This document shows positions 14,184-21,751 of a stretch of DNA of 27,960 nucleotides, piece after piece; position 1 is the stretch's first letter; the number at the start of each line of letters is the position of its first letter. The DNA is taken from the NCBI GenBank assembly GCA_050747865.1, contig JBOGJI010000124.1:1-27960 (forward strand), written 5' to 3'. The stretch comes from JBOGJI01 sp050747865. Lineage in GTDB: Bacteria; Acidobacteriota; Thermoanaerobaculia; Multivoradales; JAHEKO01. The position numbers and the translations under genes are program-made. The notes under the pieces are model-generated. The model saw nothing but the letters and a program-made list of their open reading frames with translations. It did not search any database and had not been told where the DNA came from.

Positions 14184-14429
14184 ATGCGACGGAACATCAC
14201 ACTGACCCTCGACGAGGATCTCATCCAGAAAGTTCGGGTGGTGGCCGCACGCCGCAATCGCTCCGTCTCCGCCCTCTTACGCCACGAGCTCACCCGGCTG
14301 GTGGCCGAGGACCAGGCTTACGAAACCGCCAAGCGAGCTGCCCTCGAGCGGCTCGAACGTGGCGGCCATCTGGGCGCAGGCAAGCTTCCCGCAAGAGAAG
14401 AGCTGCACGATCGTGCCGACCTTCGTTGA
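14184..14429 (+). CDS. Ribbon-helix-helix antitoxin (VapB-like)
   Basis: 81 residues from ATG 14184, with only a weak GAGCGGGA upstream. The N terminus MRRNITLTLDEDLIQKVRVV, then AARRNRSVSALLRHELTRLV, is a textbook ribbon-helix-helix (CopG/Arc) fold: a short beta strand, helix, turn and second helix. The C-terminal 35 residues (AKRAALERLERGGHLGAGKL) would be the part that blocks the PIN toxin. The gene overlaps the following PIN-domain gene by 17 bases, the normal arrangement for VapBC. Upstream repeats suggest autorepression. Confidence 0.82.
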   Translation: MRRNITLTLDEDLIQKVRVVAARRNRSVSALLRHELTRLVAEDQAYETAKRAALERLERGGHLGAGKLPAREELHDRADLR

Positions 14430-14871
14430 CACCGACATCCTGGTCTACGCCGAGGACCGGGATGCGGGAGAGAAGCACGAGGCTGCCCGGGATCTGATCA
14501 CCGACCTGTGGCATTCCGGCGACGGCGTGGTCAGTGTGCAGGTCCTCCAGGAGTTCTTCGTCAACGTCACCCGCAAGGTCCCGCGTCCCGTCGATCCCGT
14601 GGAGGCCCGCGCCATCGTCGAGCAGTACCTGACCTGGCGTGTCGTCCAGAACACCGGCGCCCTGCTGCTCGCGGGCATCCGGCTGGCGTCGTCGCTCCAG
14701 ATCTCGTTCTGGGATGCTCTGCTCATCCAGGCGGCTCTCGACGAAGGATGCGAGCGGATCTGGACGGAGGATCTGAGCCACGGCCGACGAGTGGGCGACC
14801 TGACGATTCTGAATCCCTTCCTGCCGGAGCCGTCGCCCGACCCGGAGGGAGAGCGTGACGACCGCGGATGA
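14413..14871 (+). CDS. vapC: PIN-domain ribonuclease toxin (VapC-like)
   Basis: 152 residues if it starts at GTG 14413, which places the PIN domain at once (VPTFVDTDILVYAED); an upstream ATG at 14359 would add 18 residues inside the antitoxin gene. The four acidic positions of the PIN active site are present: D6, E47 (VQVLQEFF), D101 (SFWDALLIQAA) and D120 (WTEDLSHG). VapC toxins are Mg-dependent RNases that cut tRNA or rRNA; the target is not predictable here. The pair sits between the amidase and the OYE-family gene, splitting otherwise metabolic DNA. Confidence 0.86.
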   Translation: MPTFVDTDILVYAEDRDAGEKHEAARDLITDLWHSGDGVVSVQVLQEFFVNVTRKVPRPVDPVEARAIVEQYLTWRVVQNTGALLLAGIRLASSLQISFWDALLIQAALDEGCERIWTEDLSHGRRVGDLTILNPFLPEPSPDPEGERDDRG

Positions 14872-14987
14872 GCCGATCCGATACGCGCTAGCGCCACGCC
14901 CACGATCGCACCCGTGGCCAGCAGCTAGACGAGCTGGTAGCCGGCGTCGAGGAGGTGGGCCCCGAAAGGCGGGGTGTCGGCAGGCGC

Positions 14988-14993
14988 TACACT
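14988..14993 (+). promoter_or_regulatory. -10 box of the OYE-family gene
   Basis: TACACT lies 10 bases before the ATG at 15004, and no Shine-Dalgarno precedes that ATG. The same hexamer serves as the -10 of the TacAT module. Transcription would start within a few bases of the start codon. No clear -35 is seen. Confidence 0.45.
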
Positions 14994-15003
14994 GGTCCAC
15001 GGC

Positions 15004-16464
15004 ATGTGGAAGCCGCCGGAGCGGATCAAGCACGAGCTGCCTGAGGCGCGGTGGCCGACGGAGAACGAGGCGGCGCGGTCGCTGCTGTTCTCGTCGATCG
15101 ACGTCGGGCCGGTGCGGCTGGAGTCGCGCACCTGGGTGCCGGCGATGGTGCCCTGGCGTGCCTCCGCGGACGGCTTCGTCACCGACGACGTCCTCGCCTG
15201 GTACGAGCGCCAGGCGCGCGGCCGGCCGGGCGCCCTGGTGATCGAGGCCACCGGTATCCGCGACATCCCCTCGGGACCGCTGCTGCGCATCGGCGATGAC
15301 CGCTTCCTGCCCGGGCTCGCCCGCCTGGTCGACACCGTGCGCCGGGCGAGCGAGGGGCAGACCCGCCTGTTCATCCAGATCATCGACTTCCTGACCATCC
15401 GGCGGCGCCCGGAGCCGGAGAGGTTTTTCCGCAGGTACCTGGAGCTGACCGACCGGCACCGCCAGGCGGTCGGGCCCGGGCACACCGATGAGGAAGTGCG
15501 GGAGATTCTCATGGAGTTCCCGGACACGGTGCTGGAGGCGGTGCTCGACGAACGCGAGCTCGAGTCGCTGCGCATGGGCTACCGGGAGCGCGTCACCGAC
15601 ATGCATCTGCCGCACATCCGCGAGCTGCCACAGGTGCTCCCGGGGTTGCTCGCCGATGCCGCCGAACGAGCCCGCAAGGCGGGGTTCGACGGGGTCGAGC
15701 TCCACTACGCCCACGCCTACACCATGGCCTCGTTACTCTCCGCCTTGAACGATCGCGACGATGGCTACGGCGGGCCGCGGGAGCACCGGGTGCGGCTGCC
15801 GCTCGAGGTCTACGAGGCCGTGCGGGAGCGGGTCGGCGAGGGCTTCGCTGTCGGCTGCCGCATGCTCACTGACGACTGCATCGAGGGCGGCTCGGGGGTG
15901 GAGGATGCAGCCTGGTTCGCGGCTCGCTTCGCCGCCGCCGGCATGGACTTCATCTCGCTCTCGCGCGGCGGCAAGTTCGAGGACGCCAAGCAGCCGCGCA
16001 CCGGCTGGGCCGCCTACCCGTACACGGGACCATCGGGCTACGAATGCATGCCGACGGCGATCTCCGACGAGCAAGGGCCGTTCGGCCGCAACGTAGAGCC
16101 GACCGCCGTCGTCCGCCGGGCGGTGCGCGAGGGCGGCCGCGACACCCCGATCGTGGTCGCCGGAGGCATCGACACCTTCGAGGCGGCGGAGACGATCCTG
16201 CGGGACGGCCGGGCCGACATCGTGGCCGCCGCCCGGCAATCGCTCGCCGACCCCGACTGGTGGCTCAAGATGCGCCTGGGGCGCGGCGGCGAGATCCGTC
16301 GCTGCGTCTACACCAACTACTGCGAGGGCCTCGACCAGAAGCACAAGCAGGTCACCTGTCAGCTCTGGGACCGCGAGGCGCTCAACGAGCCGGGCGTCCC
16401 TCTCTCCCGCGATGGCCGCCGCCGCCTCGTCGCTCCGAACTGGACTCCGTCGGACGTCAGCTAA
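15004..16464 (+). CDS. Old Yellow Enzyme-family NADH:flavin oxidoreductase
   Basis: 486 residues from ATG 15004; a GTG at 14974 is in frame but lies upstream of the likely -10 box. The FMN-binding TIM barrel of the OYE family is recognisable: ERARKAGFDGVELHYAHAYT (the H-x-x-H segment), LNDRDDGYGGPREHRVRLPL, VGCRMLTDDCIEGG, TPIVVAGGIDTFEAAE, and RADIVAAARQSLADPDWWLK. After the barrel comes CVYTNYCEGLDQKHKQVTCQ with cysteines spaced C-x5-C-x11-C. This recalls, but does not equal, the 4Fe-4S site of dienoyl-CoA reductases. No second FAD/NAD domain follows. It probably reduces a ring-derived enone or dienoyl-CoA next to the fused monooxygenase/reductase pathway; the substrate is inferred. Toxin-antitoxin modules flank it on both sides. 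Confidence 0.85.
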   Translation: MWKPPERIKHELPEARWPTENEAARSLLFSSIDVGPVRLESRTWVPAMVPWRASADGFVTDDVLAWYERQARGRPGALVIEATGIRDIPSGPLLRIGDDRFLPGLARLVDTVRRASEGQTRLFIQIIDFLTIRRRPEPERFFRRYLELTDRHRQAVGPGHTDEEVREILMEFPDTVLEAVLDERELESLRMGYRERVTDMHLPHIRELPQVLPGLLADAAERARKAGFDGVELHYAHAYTMASLLSALNDRDDGYGGPREHRVRLPLEVYEAVRERVGEGFAVGCRMLTDDCIEGGSGVEDAAWFAARFAAAGMDFISLSRGGKFEDAKQPRTGWAAYPYTGPSGYECMPTAISDEQGPFGRNVEPTAVVRRAVREGGRDTPIVVAGGIDTFEAAETILRDGRADIVAAARQSLADPDWWLKMRLGRGGEIRRCVYTNYCEGLDQKHKQVTCQLWDREALNEPGVPLSRDGRRRLVAPNWTPSDVS

Positions 16465-16502
16465 CGGGCCGTGCTCTCCATCCGCTTGCCCACGGTGGCG
16501 GC

Positions 16503-16531
16503 TTGACAGACCTGGTCTGGTCTGGTCTGAT
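16503..16531 (+). promoter_or_regulatory. Promoter of the Phd/VapC module with a pentamer repeat in its spacer
   Basis: A perfect TTGACA (16503-16508) and TCTGAT (16526-16531, 4 of 6 to consensus) are spaced 17 bases. Most of the spacer is a tandem CTGGT repeat (16512-16529). A Shine-Dalgarno CGGAGG (16538-16543) precedes the GTG at 16550. Confidence 0.6.
16512..16529 (+). repeat. Tandem pentanucleotide repeat, 3.6 copies of CTGGT
   Basis: CTGGT is repeated at 16512, 16517 and 16522 and followed by CTG. The tract fills the -35/-10 spacer, so gain or loss of one unit would change the spacing from 17 to 22 or 12 bases. Confidence 0.75.
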
Positions 16532-16549
16532 TGCGTACGGAGGCTGCAA

Positions 16550-16789
16550 GTGACGATCACGAACATCTCCCACGCCAAGGCGCAGCTCTCGGCGCTGATC
16601 GCTCGCGTCCAAGCCGGCGAGGAGGTCATCATCGGGAAGGCAGGCAAGCCGGTCGCGAAGCTGGTTCCTTTCGACCGGCCGACTCGGCCGCGCCAACCCG
16701 GTGCGTTGAAAGGCGAGATCACCATCGCCCCGGACTTCGACGAGCTACCGGACGACCTCATGGAAGCGTTCGGGATGCGGGAGTCGTGA
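16550..16789 (+). CDS. Phd/YefM-family antitoxin
   Basis: 79 residues from GTG 16550 with CGGAGG 6 bases upstream; the longer frame (from 16412) covers the end of the OYE gene and the promoter and is rejected. The fold signature is VTITNISHAKAQLSALIARV, then QAGEEVIIGKAGKPVAKLVP. This is the Phd/YefM DNA-binding domain, followed by a short acidic tail (DFDELPDDLMEAFG) that usually wraps the toxin. The stop overlaps the VapC GTG (GTGA). The partner is a PIN toxin, so this is a Phd-type VapB. Confidence 0.88.
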   Translation: MTITNISHAKAQLSALIARVQAGEEVIIGKAGKPVAKLVPFDRPTRPRQPGALKGEITIAPDFDELPDDLMEAFGMRES

Positions 16790-17163
16790 ATCTCCTCCTC
16801 GACACGCATGCGCTGCTGTGGTGGCTCGACGACGATCCGAGCCTGACGCGCAGGGCGCGAACCGCGATCGCCGATCCAGAGAACACCGTGTTCCGGAGCG
16901 CCGTCGTGGTCTGGGAGCTGCGGATCAAGCAGGCCCAGGGGAAGGTGACGCTACCCGAGCGGTTCCGGCGTGTGCTCGACGAGCAGCCGTTCGTCGATCT
17001 CGCCATCAGCCTCGACCATGCCCACGCCGTTGCGGATCTGCCGCCGATCCACCGTGATCCCTTCGACCGGATGCTGGTCGCCCAGGCCGTGTGCGAGGGC
17101 CTCACGATCGTGACTCGAGATCCCACGATTTCCACCTACGGAGTCCCTACGCTCCAGGCGTGA
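16786..17163 (+). CDS. vapC: PIN-domain ribonuclease toxin (VapC-like, Phd-linked)
   Basis: 125 residues from GTG 16786, coupled to the antitoxin by GTGA. PIN landmarks: LLLDTHALLWWL (D6), SAVVVWELRIK (E44), DPFDRMLVAQA (D91/D94) and TIVTRDPTISTYGV (D112). The DTHALLWW opening and the ending in Y-G-V are typical of the VapC group that pairs with Phd-like antitoxins. An RNase activity is expected. It differs clearly from the PIN protein at 14413, so the two pairs are not a duplication. Confidence 0.9.
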   Translation: MNLLLDTHALLWWLDDDPSLTRRARTAIADPENTVFRSAVVVWELRIKQAQGKVTLPERFRRVLDEQPFVDLAISLDHAHAVADLPPIHRDPFDRMLVAQAVCEGLTIVTRDPTISTYGVPTLQA

Positions 17164-17216
17164 AGTAGATCGAGCGCATGGACGCACGCCAGGTTCCTCG
17201 TTCGCCGACACTATCC

Positions 17217-17666
17217 ATGGAGCCGTATCGCCGCCACTACCGCGTCGCCTGGGCCGATCTCGACGCCAACGGCCACATGGCGAACACCGCGTTCCTCGAC
17301 TACGCGGTCGAGACGCGACTGGGGTGCTTCGCCGAGCGCGGATTCACGGCGGGCGACTTCGCGGCAGCAGGCTTCGGGCCGGTTGTGCAGCGCGACGTCG
17401 TCCACTACTACAAGGAGCTGCGTTTCCAGGAAGAGTTCAGCGTCACCTTCCAGCTCGCCGGGTTCAGCGAAGATCGCCAGCGGATGCGGGTCTACAACGA
17501 GTTCTTCCGCCACGACGGAGCGCTCGCCGCGACGGTCCGTTCCGATGGCGTGTGGTTCGACCTGAATGAACGCCGGCCACGGCGCCCGCCCGAGCCGCTG
17601 ATCCATCTGCTCGAGACGATGGAGCGTACCGACGACTTCGCGCTACTCACCGGCCCGCCTCGATAG
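17217..17666 (+). CDS. Hot-dog-fold acyl-CoA thioesterase (4HBT-like)
   Basis: 149 residues from ATG 17217, which puts the family start YRRHYRVAWADLDANGHMAN right at the N terminus; ATG 17178 would add 13 poorly conserved residues. Neither has a good Shine-Dalgarno. D16 in WADLDANGHM is the position of the catalytic Asp of 4-hydroxybenzoyl-CoA thioesterases, and FLDYAVETRLGCFAERGFT continues the central hot-dog helix. The likely role is release of CoA from an aromatic or ring-derived thioester, either as a safety valve for trapped CoA or in the pathway proper. It lies 68 bases before the fused monooxygenase/reductase gene, supporting aryl-CoA metabolism. Confidence 0.83.
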   Translation: MEPYRRHYRVAWADLDANGHMANTAFLDYAVETRLGCFAERGFTAGDFAAAGFGPVVQRDVVHYYKELRFQEEFSVTFQLAGFSEDRQRMRVYNEFFRHDGALAATVRSDGVWFDLNERRPRRPPEPLIHLLETMERTDDFALLTGPPR

Positions 17667-17720
17667 GGCCCGCTCGGGAACGAGACCCTGGCTGTCGCGC
17701 CGTGAGCCGTACGGAGTCAC

Positions 17721-17726
17721 TACAAT
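17721..17726 (+). promoter_or_regulatory. -10 box of the fused monooxygenase/reductase gene
   Basis: TACAAT (5 of 6 to consensus) ends 8 bases before ATG 17735. There is no Shine-Dalgarno, so the message would start at or next to the start codon. No convincing -35 was found. Confidence 0.5.
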
Positions 17727-17734
17727 CCACCGCG

Positions 17735-20002
17735 ATGTATCTGGCCGTTATCGGGGGCGGGCCGGGGGGGCTCTACTTCGCGCTGCTCGCCAAGAAGGCG
17801 TTCCCGGACGCGGCGATCCGGGTCTTCGAGCGCAATCGGGCGGACGACACCTACGGCTTCGGGGTGGTGTTCTCGGACGAGACGCTCGGGGAGCTGGAGG
17901 AGGCGGATGCCGCGAGCTACGCCGCCGTGGCTGCCCGCTTCCGCCGCTGGGAGACGATCGAGACCTACGTCGGCGGCGAGCGGGTGGTGTCCACCGGGCA
18001 CGGCTTCGCGGCGCTCTCCCGCCGCGAGCTGCTGCTCGTCCTCGAGCAGCGCTGCCGCGAGCTCGGCGTCGAGCTCGTGTTCGAGCGCGAAGTCGAAACG
18101 CCCGAGGAGTTCCAGGACGCGGATCTCGTTGTCGTCGCGGACGGGGTCAACTCGCGCATGCGCGAGCGACTCGCCGATCGCCTGCGACCGACGATCGAGT
18201 GGGGTGCCTGCCGCTTCTGCTGGCTGGGGGCGGAGATCGACCTCGATGCCTTCACCTTCCATTTCAAGCAGACCGAGCACGGGCTCTTCCAGGTGCACGC
18301 CTATCCCTACGCCGAGAGCCTGGCGACCTGGATCGTGGAGTGCGGGCAGGAGGTCTGGCGACGCGCCGGCCTCGAACAGGCGAGCGAGGAGGAGACCGTC
18401 GCGTTCTGCCAGGAGACGTTCGCCCGCGAGCTGGGCGGCGCGCGGCTGCTCGCAAACCGCTCCATCTGGCGCCGCTTCCCGACCGTGCGCTGCGAAGAGT
18501 GGGTGGCCGGCAACGTGGTGCTGCTCGGCGACGCCGCCCACACGGCGCACTTCTCGGTCGGCTCGGGGACCAAGCTGGCAATGGAGGACGCCATCGCCCT
18601 TGTCCAGGCCCTCACGACATCGGGTGCGGGCCCCCGAAGCACGCGGCAATGCCTGCAGAAGGCCCTGACCGCCTACCAGGAGGCCCGCTACGTCGACGTC
18701 CTGAAGTTGCAGAAGGCGGCGGAGACCTCGCGTGCCTGGTTCGAGAACGCCCCCCGCTACCTGGCGCAGCCGCCGCTGCAGCTCACCTTCAACCTGATGA
18801 CGCGCTCCAAGCGCATCACCTACGACGAGCTGGCCCGCCGCGATCCGGAGCTGGTGGCGCGCGTGGACGAGGCCTATCCCGACTGGGTCGGCGTCTCGCG
18901 GCCGCCGAGGCCGCAGCCTCCGATGTTCGCGCCGCTAGAGCTGCGCGGCCTCACCCTGACCAACCGCGTCATGGTCTCTCCTATGTGTCAGTACTCGGCC
19001 GAGGACGGCATGCCGAACGACTGGCACATGGTGCACCTGGGCAGCCGTGCCTTGGGCGGCGCGGGCCTAGTGATGACCGAGATGACGGACGTGGAGCCGA
19101 AAGGGCGCATCACCTACGCCTGCACCGGTCTGTGGAACGAGGCGCAGGCCGTCGCCTGGCGCCGCATCGTCGAGTTCGCCAAGGCGCACTCGCAGGCCGC
19201 CGTGGGCATCCAGCTCGCCCATGCCGGACGCAAGGGCTCGGTCTTCCACCCCTGGGAGGGCGAAGACGTGCCGCTGACCGCCGAGGACGGGGCGTGGCAG
19301 ACGCTCGCCCCCTCGGCCATCCCGTTCAAGCCTGGCTGGCACACGCCCAAGGAGATGGACCGGGCCGACATGGACCGCGTGATCGCCGCCTTCGAGCGCG
19401 CCGCCCGCTTGGCGGACGAGGCCGGCTTCGACCTGATCGAGCTCCACATGGCGCACGGCTACCTGCTCTCCGAGTTCCTCACGCCGCTCGCCAACCGGCG
19501 CACCGACGCCTATGGCGGCAGCCTCGCCAACCGCATGCGATTCCCCCTCGAGGTCTTCACCGCGGTACGCGTCGCCTGGCCGGAGGAGAAGCCCCTCCTG
19601 CTACGGCTCACCGGCACGGACTGGATGCCGGACGACTCGGGCATGACCCCCGACGACGCAGTCGAGGTGGCGCGAGCCCTGAAGGACGCCGGCTGCGACC
19701 TGATCGACGTCTCTTCCGGCGGCAACATCCCCGACGCTCCGATCGCCTACGGCCGCATGTACCAGGCCCCGTTCGCCGAGAAGATCCGCCACGAGGCGGG
19801 GATTCCCGTCGCCACCGTCGGCGCCCTGCTCGGCGCCGACCACGCCAACACCGTGCTCGCCGCCGGCCGCGCCGACGTCGCCGTCCTCGCCCGCCCCCAT
19901 CTCCGCGACCCCTACCTCACCCTGATGGCTGCGGAACGCTACGGCCTAAACAGCCCGCCCTGGCCCCCCCAATACCTCCTGGGCCGCCCACCTCGTCGGT
20001 GA
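17735..20002 (+). CDS. Bifunctional flavin monooxygenase / OYE reductase (2-aminobenzoyl-CoA monooxygenase/reductase-like)
   Basis: 755 residues from ATG 17735; a GTG at 17702 is in frame but precedes the -10 box, and the FAD motif begins at once with MYLAVIGGGPGGLYFALLAK. Residues 1-385 are a PHBH-type FAD monooxygenase: GxGxxG, LVVVADGVNSRMRERL, and the GD motif VVLLGDAAHTAHFSVGSGTK. From M397 an Old Yellow Enzyme domain follows: MFAPLELRGLTLTNRVMVSP, C418 in MCQYSAEDG (as in YqjM-type OYEs), GIQLAHAGRKGS, ELHMAHGYLLSEFLTPLANR and RTDAYGGSLANR. This exact fusion is known for 2-aminobenzoyl-CoA monooxygenase/reductase of aerobic anthranilate degradation. The single-domain relative is salicylyl-CoA 5-hydroxylase. 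Substrate 2-aminobenzoyl-CoA is the best guess. The neighbouring ligase, thioesterase and beta-oxidation-type genes agree. Confidence 0.88.
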   Translation: MYLAVIGGGPGGLYFALLAKKAFPDAAIRVFERNRADDTYGFGVVFSDETLGELEEADAASYAAVAARFRRWETIETYVGGERVVSTGHGFAALSRRELLLVLEQRCRELGVELVFEREVETPEEFQDADLVVVADGVNSRMRERLADRLRPTIEWGACRFCWLGAEIDLDAFTFHFKQTEHGLFQVHAYPYAESLATWIVECGQEVWRRAGLEQASEEETVAFCQETFARELGGARLLANRSIWRRFPTVRCEEWVAGNVVLLGDAAHTAHFSVGSGTKLAMEDAIALVQALTTSGAGPRSTRQCLQKALTAYQEARYVDVLKLQKAAETSRAWFENAPRYLAQPPLQLTFNLMTRSKRITYDELARRDPELVARVDEAYPDWVGVSRPPRPQPPMFAPLELRGLTLTNRVMVSPMCQYSAEDGMPNDWHMVHLGSRALGGAGLVMTEMTDVEPKGRITYACTGLWNEAQAVAWRRIVEFAKAHSQAAVGIQLAHAGRKGSVFHPWEGEDVPLTAEDGAWQTLAPSAIPFKPGWHTPKEMDRADMDRVIAAFERAARLADEAGFDLIELHMAHGYLLSEFLTPLANRRTDAYGGSLANRMRFPLEVFTAVRVAWPEEKPLLLRLTGTDWMPDDSGMTPDDAVEVARALKDAGCDLIDVSSGGNIPDAPIAYGRMYQAPFAEKIRHEAGIPVATVGALLGADHANTVLAAGRADVAVLARPHLRDPYLTLMAAERYGLNSPPWPPQYLLGRPPRR

Positions 20003-20157
20003 CCGCCATGCCCTTCGGCCGGCTCCCTGCCCCCTCGGGCGCCTTCCCCCCGCCTCCGCTGTCGATCCTCGTGCAGCGCCTCCGATCTTTCGCTCACTGC
20101 GGCCGAAGGCGCAAACCGGTGCGCTCCGACTTGGTACGACCGCAGTCGTGATACGCC
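20003..20157. other. Intergenic region between convergent genes
   Basis: No gene seen. GCGCCTTC (20039-20046) pairs perfectly with GAAGGCGC (20105-20112), and 20011-20021 can pair with 20100-20110 at 10 of 11 positions, so two alternative stems share the right arm. Loops are long (58 and 78 bases) and no T run is present. It may serve as a weak bidirectional end of transcription. Confidence 0.35.
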
Positions 20158-21702
20158 TCAGGGCCGCGCGACGGCCAGGTCTTTCAGCGCGCGGCGGTCG
20201 ATCTTGCCGAGGTGGGTGCGGGGGAACTCGTCGAGCAGGATCACGCGGCGGGGGTGCTTGTAGGGCTGCAGATGGGCCAGTACGTGAGCCTTGAGGGTCT
20301 CTTCCAGGCCGTCGGTGGCGCCGCGGGGCACGACGAAGGCGATGGGCTTGGTGAGGCCCTCGTCGTCCTCGACGCCGACCACCGCGCACTCGACGACCTG
20401 CGGGTGGCGCGCCAGGCAGCTCTCGACCTCCTGCGGCGCCAGCCACTTGCCCTTGACCTTGAGCACGTCGTCGCCGCGGCCGCGGTAGTGGAAATAGCCC
20501 TCCGCGTCGCGGGTCACCAGGTCGCCGGTCACCACCCAGTCGCCGCGGAACACCCGCTTCGAGGTCTCCAGGTTGCGCCAGTAGCCGAGTGCCTGCGAGT
20601 CGCCGCGCACCCACAGCTCCCCGGTCTCACCGACCGGCAGATCGTGCCCCTGCTCGTCGCGCACCCGTACGTCGAAGCCCTCGACCGGCCGGCCGAGGGT
20701 GCCCGGCCGCACGTCGCCGGGGCGGTTGGTGAGGAAGATGTGCCACATCTCGGCGGTGCCCAGCCCGTCCAGCAGCTCGACGCCGAAGGTCTCCTTCCAG
20801 CGCTCGTACAGCGGCACCGGCAGCGCCTCGCCCGCCGAGGTGGCGAAGCGCAGGCAGGAGAGGTCCTGCTCCTGTGCCGCAGGGTGGTTCACCATCTGCT
20901 GGACCATGCTGGGGACGTTCACCAGGACCGTCGGCCGGTGGCGTGCGATGTGCTCGAACAGCACCTCGGCCGACGGGGGCTCCGCGTAGAGCGCCGCCGA
21001 GGCGCCGACCGAGAAGGGGAAGAAGAGGTTGCAGCCGGTGGCGTAGCCGAAGTAGAGCTTGGGCACCGACAGCGTGATGTCCTCGGCGGTCAGGCCCAGG
21101 GTGCGCCGTCCGTAGAGCTCGGTGGTGTTGGCGTAGGAGCGGTGGGTCTGGACCACCGCCTTCGGCAGCCCCGTGGTGCCACCGGAGAACAGCCACAGGG
21201 CGGGATCGTCAGGGTGTGTGGGCACGGCCGGGAACGCCTCGTCGGCCTGCGGCAGCAGGGCGTCCCAGGATGCGTGAGCGCCCGCGTCGCCGCCCACGAC
21301 CAGCAGGTCGGGAGGCGCCTCCGTCCGGCCGCGCGCCTCCTCCCAGCTCGCCAGCAGGCCGGCGTCGAGCACCGCCAGCCGCGGCAGGCAGTAGTCGAAC
21401 AGGGCCGCGAGCCGCTCGGGCTTGAGCGACGGGTTGATCATCACCGCCACCGCGCCGAGCTTGAAGGAGCCGAACAGGGCGGCGACGAACTCCGGTCCGT
21501 CGGGCAGCGCGATGAACACGCGCTCCTCGCGTCGCACCCCCAGATCCCGCAGCAGGTGGGCGGCGCGGCTCGCCATCGCCTCGACGTCGGCGTAGCTCAG
21601 GTCTCCGTTCTCGAGGCGCAACGCGACCCGGTCCCCGCCGCCCTCCTCGAGCCGGGCGGTGAGGAACCGTTGGGCGATGTTGAGGCGTTCGTCGAGTTCC
21701 AC
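20158..21702 (-). CDS. Benzoate-CoA ligase-family aryl-CoA synthetase (2-aminobenzoate-CoA ligase candidate)
   Basis: 514 residues from GTG 21702 (minus). It is an ANL-superfamily adenylating enzyme: P-loop FSGGTTGLPKAVVQTHRS, DGLGTAEMWHIFLTNRPGDV in place of the YGxTE motif, VVTGDLVTRDAEGYFHYRGR with the D of the hinge, VKGKWLAPQEVESCLARHP, and catalytic Lys in RTHLGKIDRRAL. The M-x-H-I-F-x-x-N-R-P-G-D-V-R-P-G-T segment is characteristic of benzoate-CoA ligases and their 2-aminobenzoate and 4-hydroxybenzoate relatives. It would form an aryl-CoA from the acid, ATP and CoA. The convergent monooxygenase/reductase gene makes 2-aminobenzoate the leading substrate candidate. Specificity cannot be read from sequence alone. 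Confidence 0.9.
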   Translation of the reverse strand: MELDERLNIAQRFLTARLEEGGGDRVALRLENGDLSYADVEAMASRAAHLLRDLGVRREERVFIALPDGPEFVAALFGSFKLGAVAVMINPSLKPERLAALFDYCLPRLAVLDAGLLASWEEARGRTEAPPDLLVVGGDAGAHASWDALLPQADEAFPAVPTHPDDPALWLFSGGTTGLPKAVVQTHRSYANTTELYGRRTLGLTAEDITLSVPKLYFGYATGCNLFFPFSVGASAALYAEPPSAEVLFEHIARHRPTVLVNVPSMVQQMVNHPAAQEQDLSCLRFATSAGEALPVPLYERWKETFGVELLDGLGTAEMWHIFLTNRPGDVRPGTLGRPVEGFDVRVRDEQGHDLPVGETGELWVRGDSQALGYWRNLETSKRVFRGDWVVTGDLVTRDAEGYFHYRGRGDDVLKVKGKWLAPQEVESCLARHPQVVECAVVGVEDDEGLTKPIAFVVPRGATDGLEETLKAHVLAHLQPYKHPRRVILLDEFPRTHLGKIDRRALKDLAVARP

Positions 21703-21714
21703 GGTCGAGGCGGG

Positions 21715-21720
21715 ATTCTA
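21715..21720 (-). promoter_or_regulatory. -10 box of the aryl-CoA ligase gene
   Basis: On the minus strand TAGAAT (5 of 6 to consensus) lies 12 bases before GTG 21702. No Shine-Dalgarno is visible in the short gap. The gene may thus have its own nearly leaderless transcript in addition to read-through from upstream. Confidence 0.45.
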
Positions 21721-21751
21721 GCGCCCCGGAGGAGGCACCCCGACCGTCTCT

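Noticed and set aside
14872..15003. Minus-strand frame ending at 14925 as a possible gene tail
   Set aside because: Its upstream part is antisense to the OYE gene, and the short unique tail matches no family I know.
14290..15714. Long minus-strand open frame (474 codons) across VapBC and the OYE gene
   Set aside because: Composition is typical of antisense frames in GC-rich DNA; the plus strand there encodes recognisable VapB, VapC and OYE proteins.
18199..20151. 650-codon second plus-strand frame inside the fused monooxygenase gene
   Set aside because: Arg/Ala/Pro-rich out-of-frame reading of a well-conserved protein.
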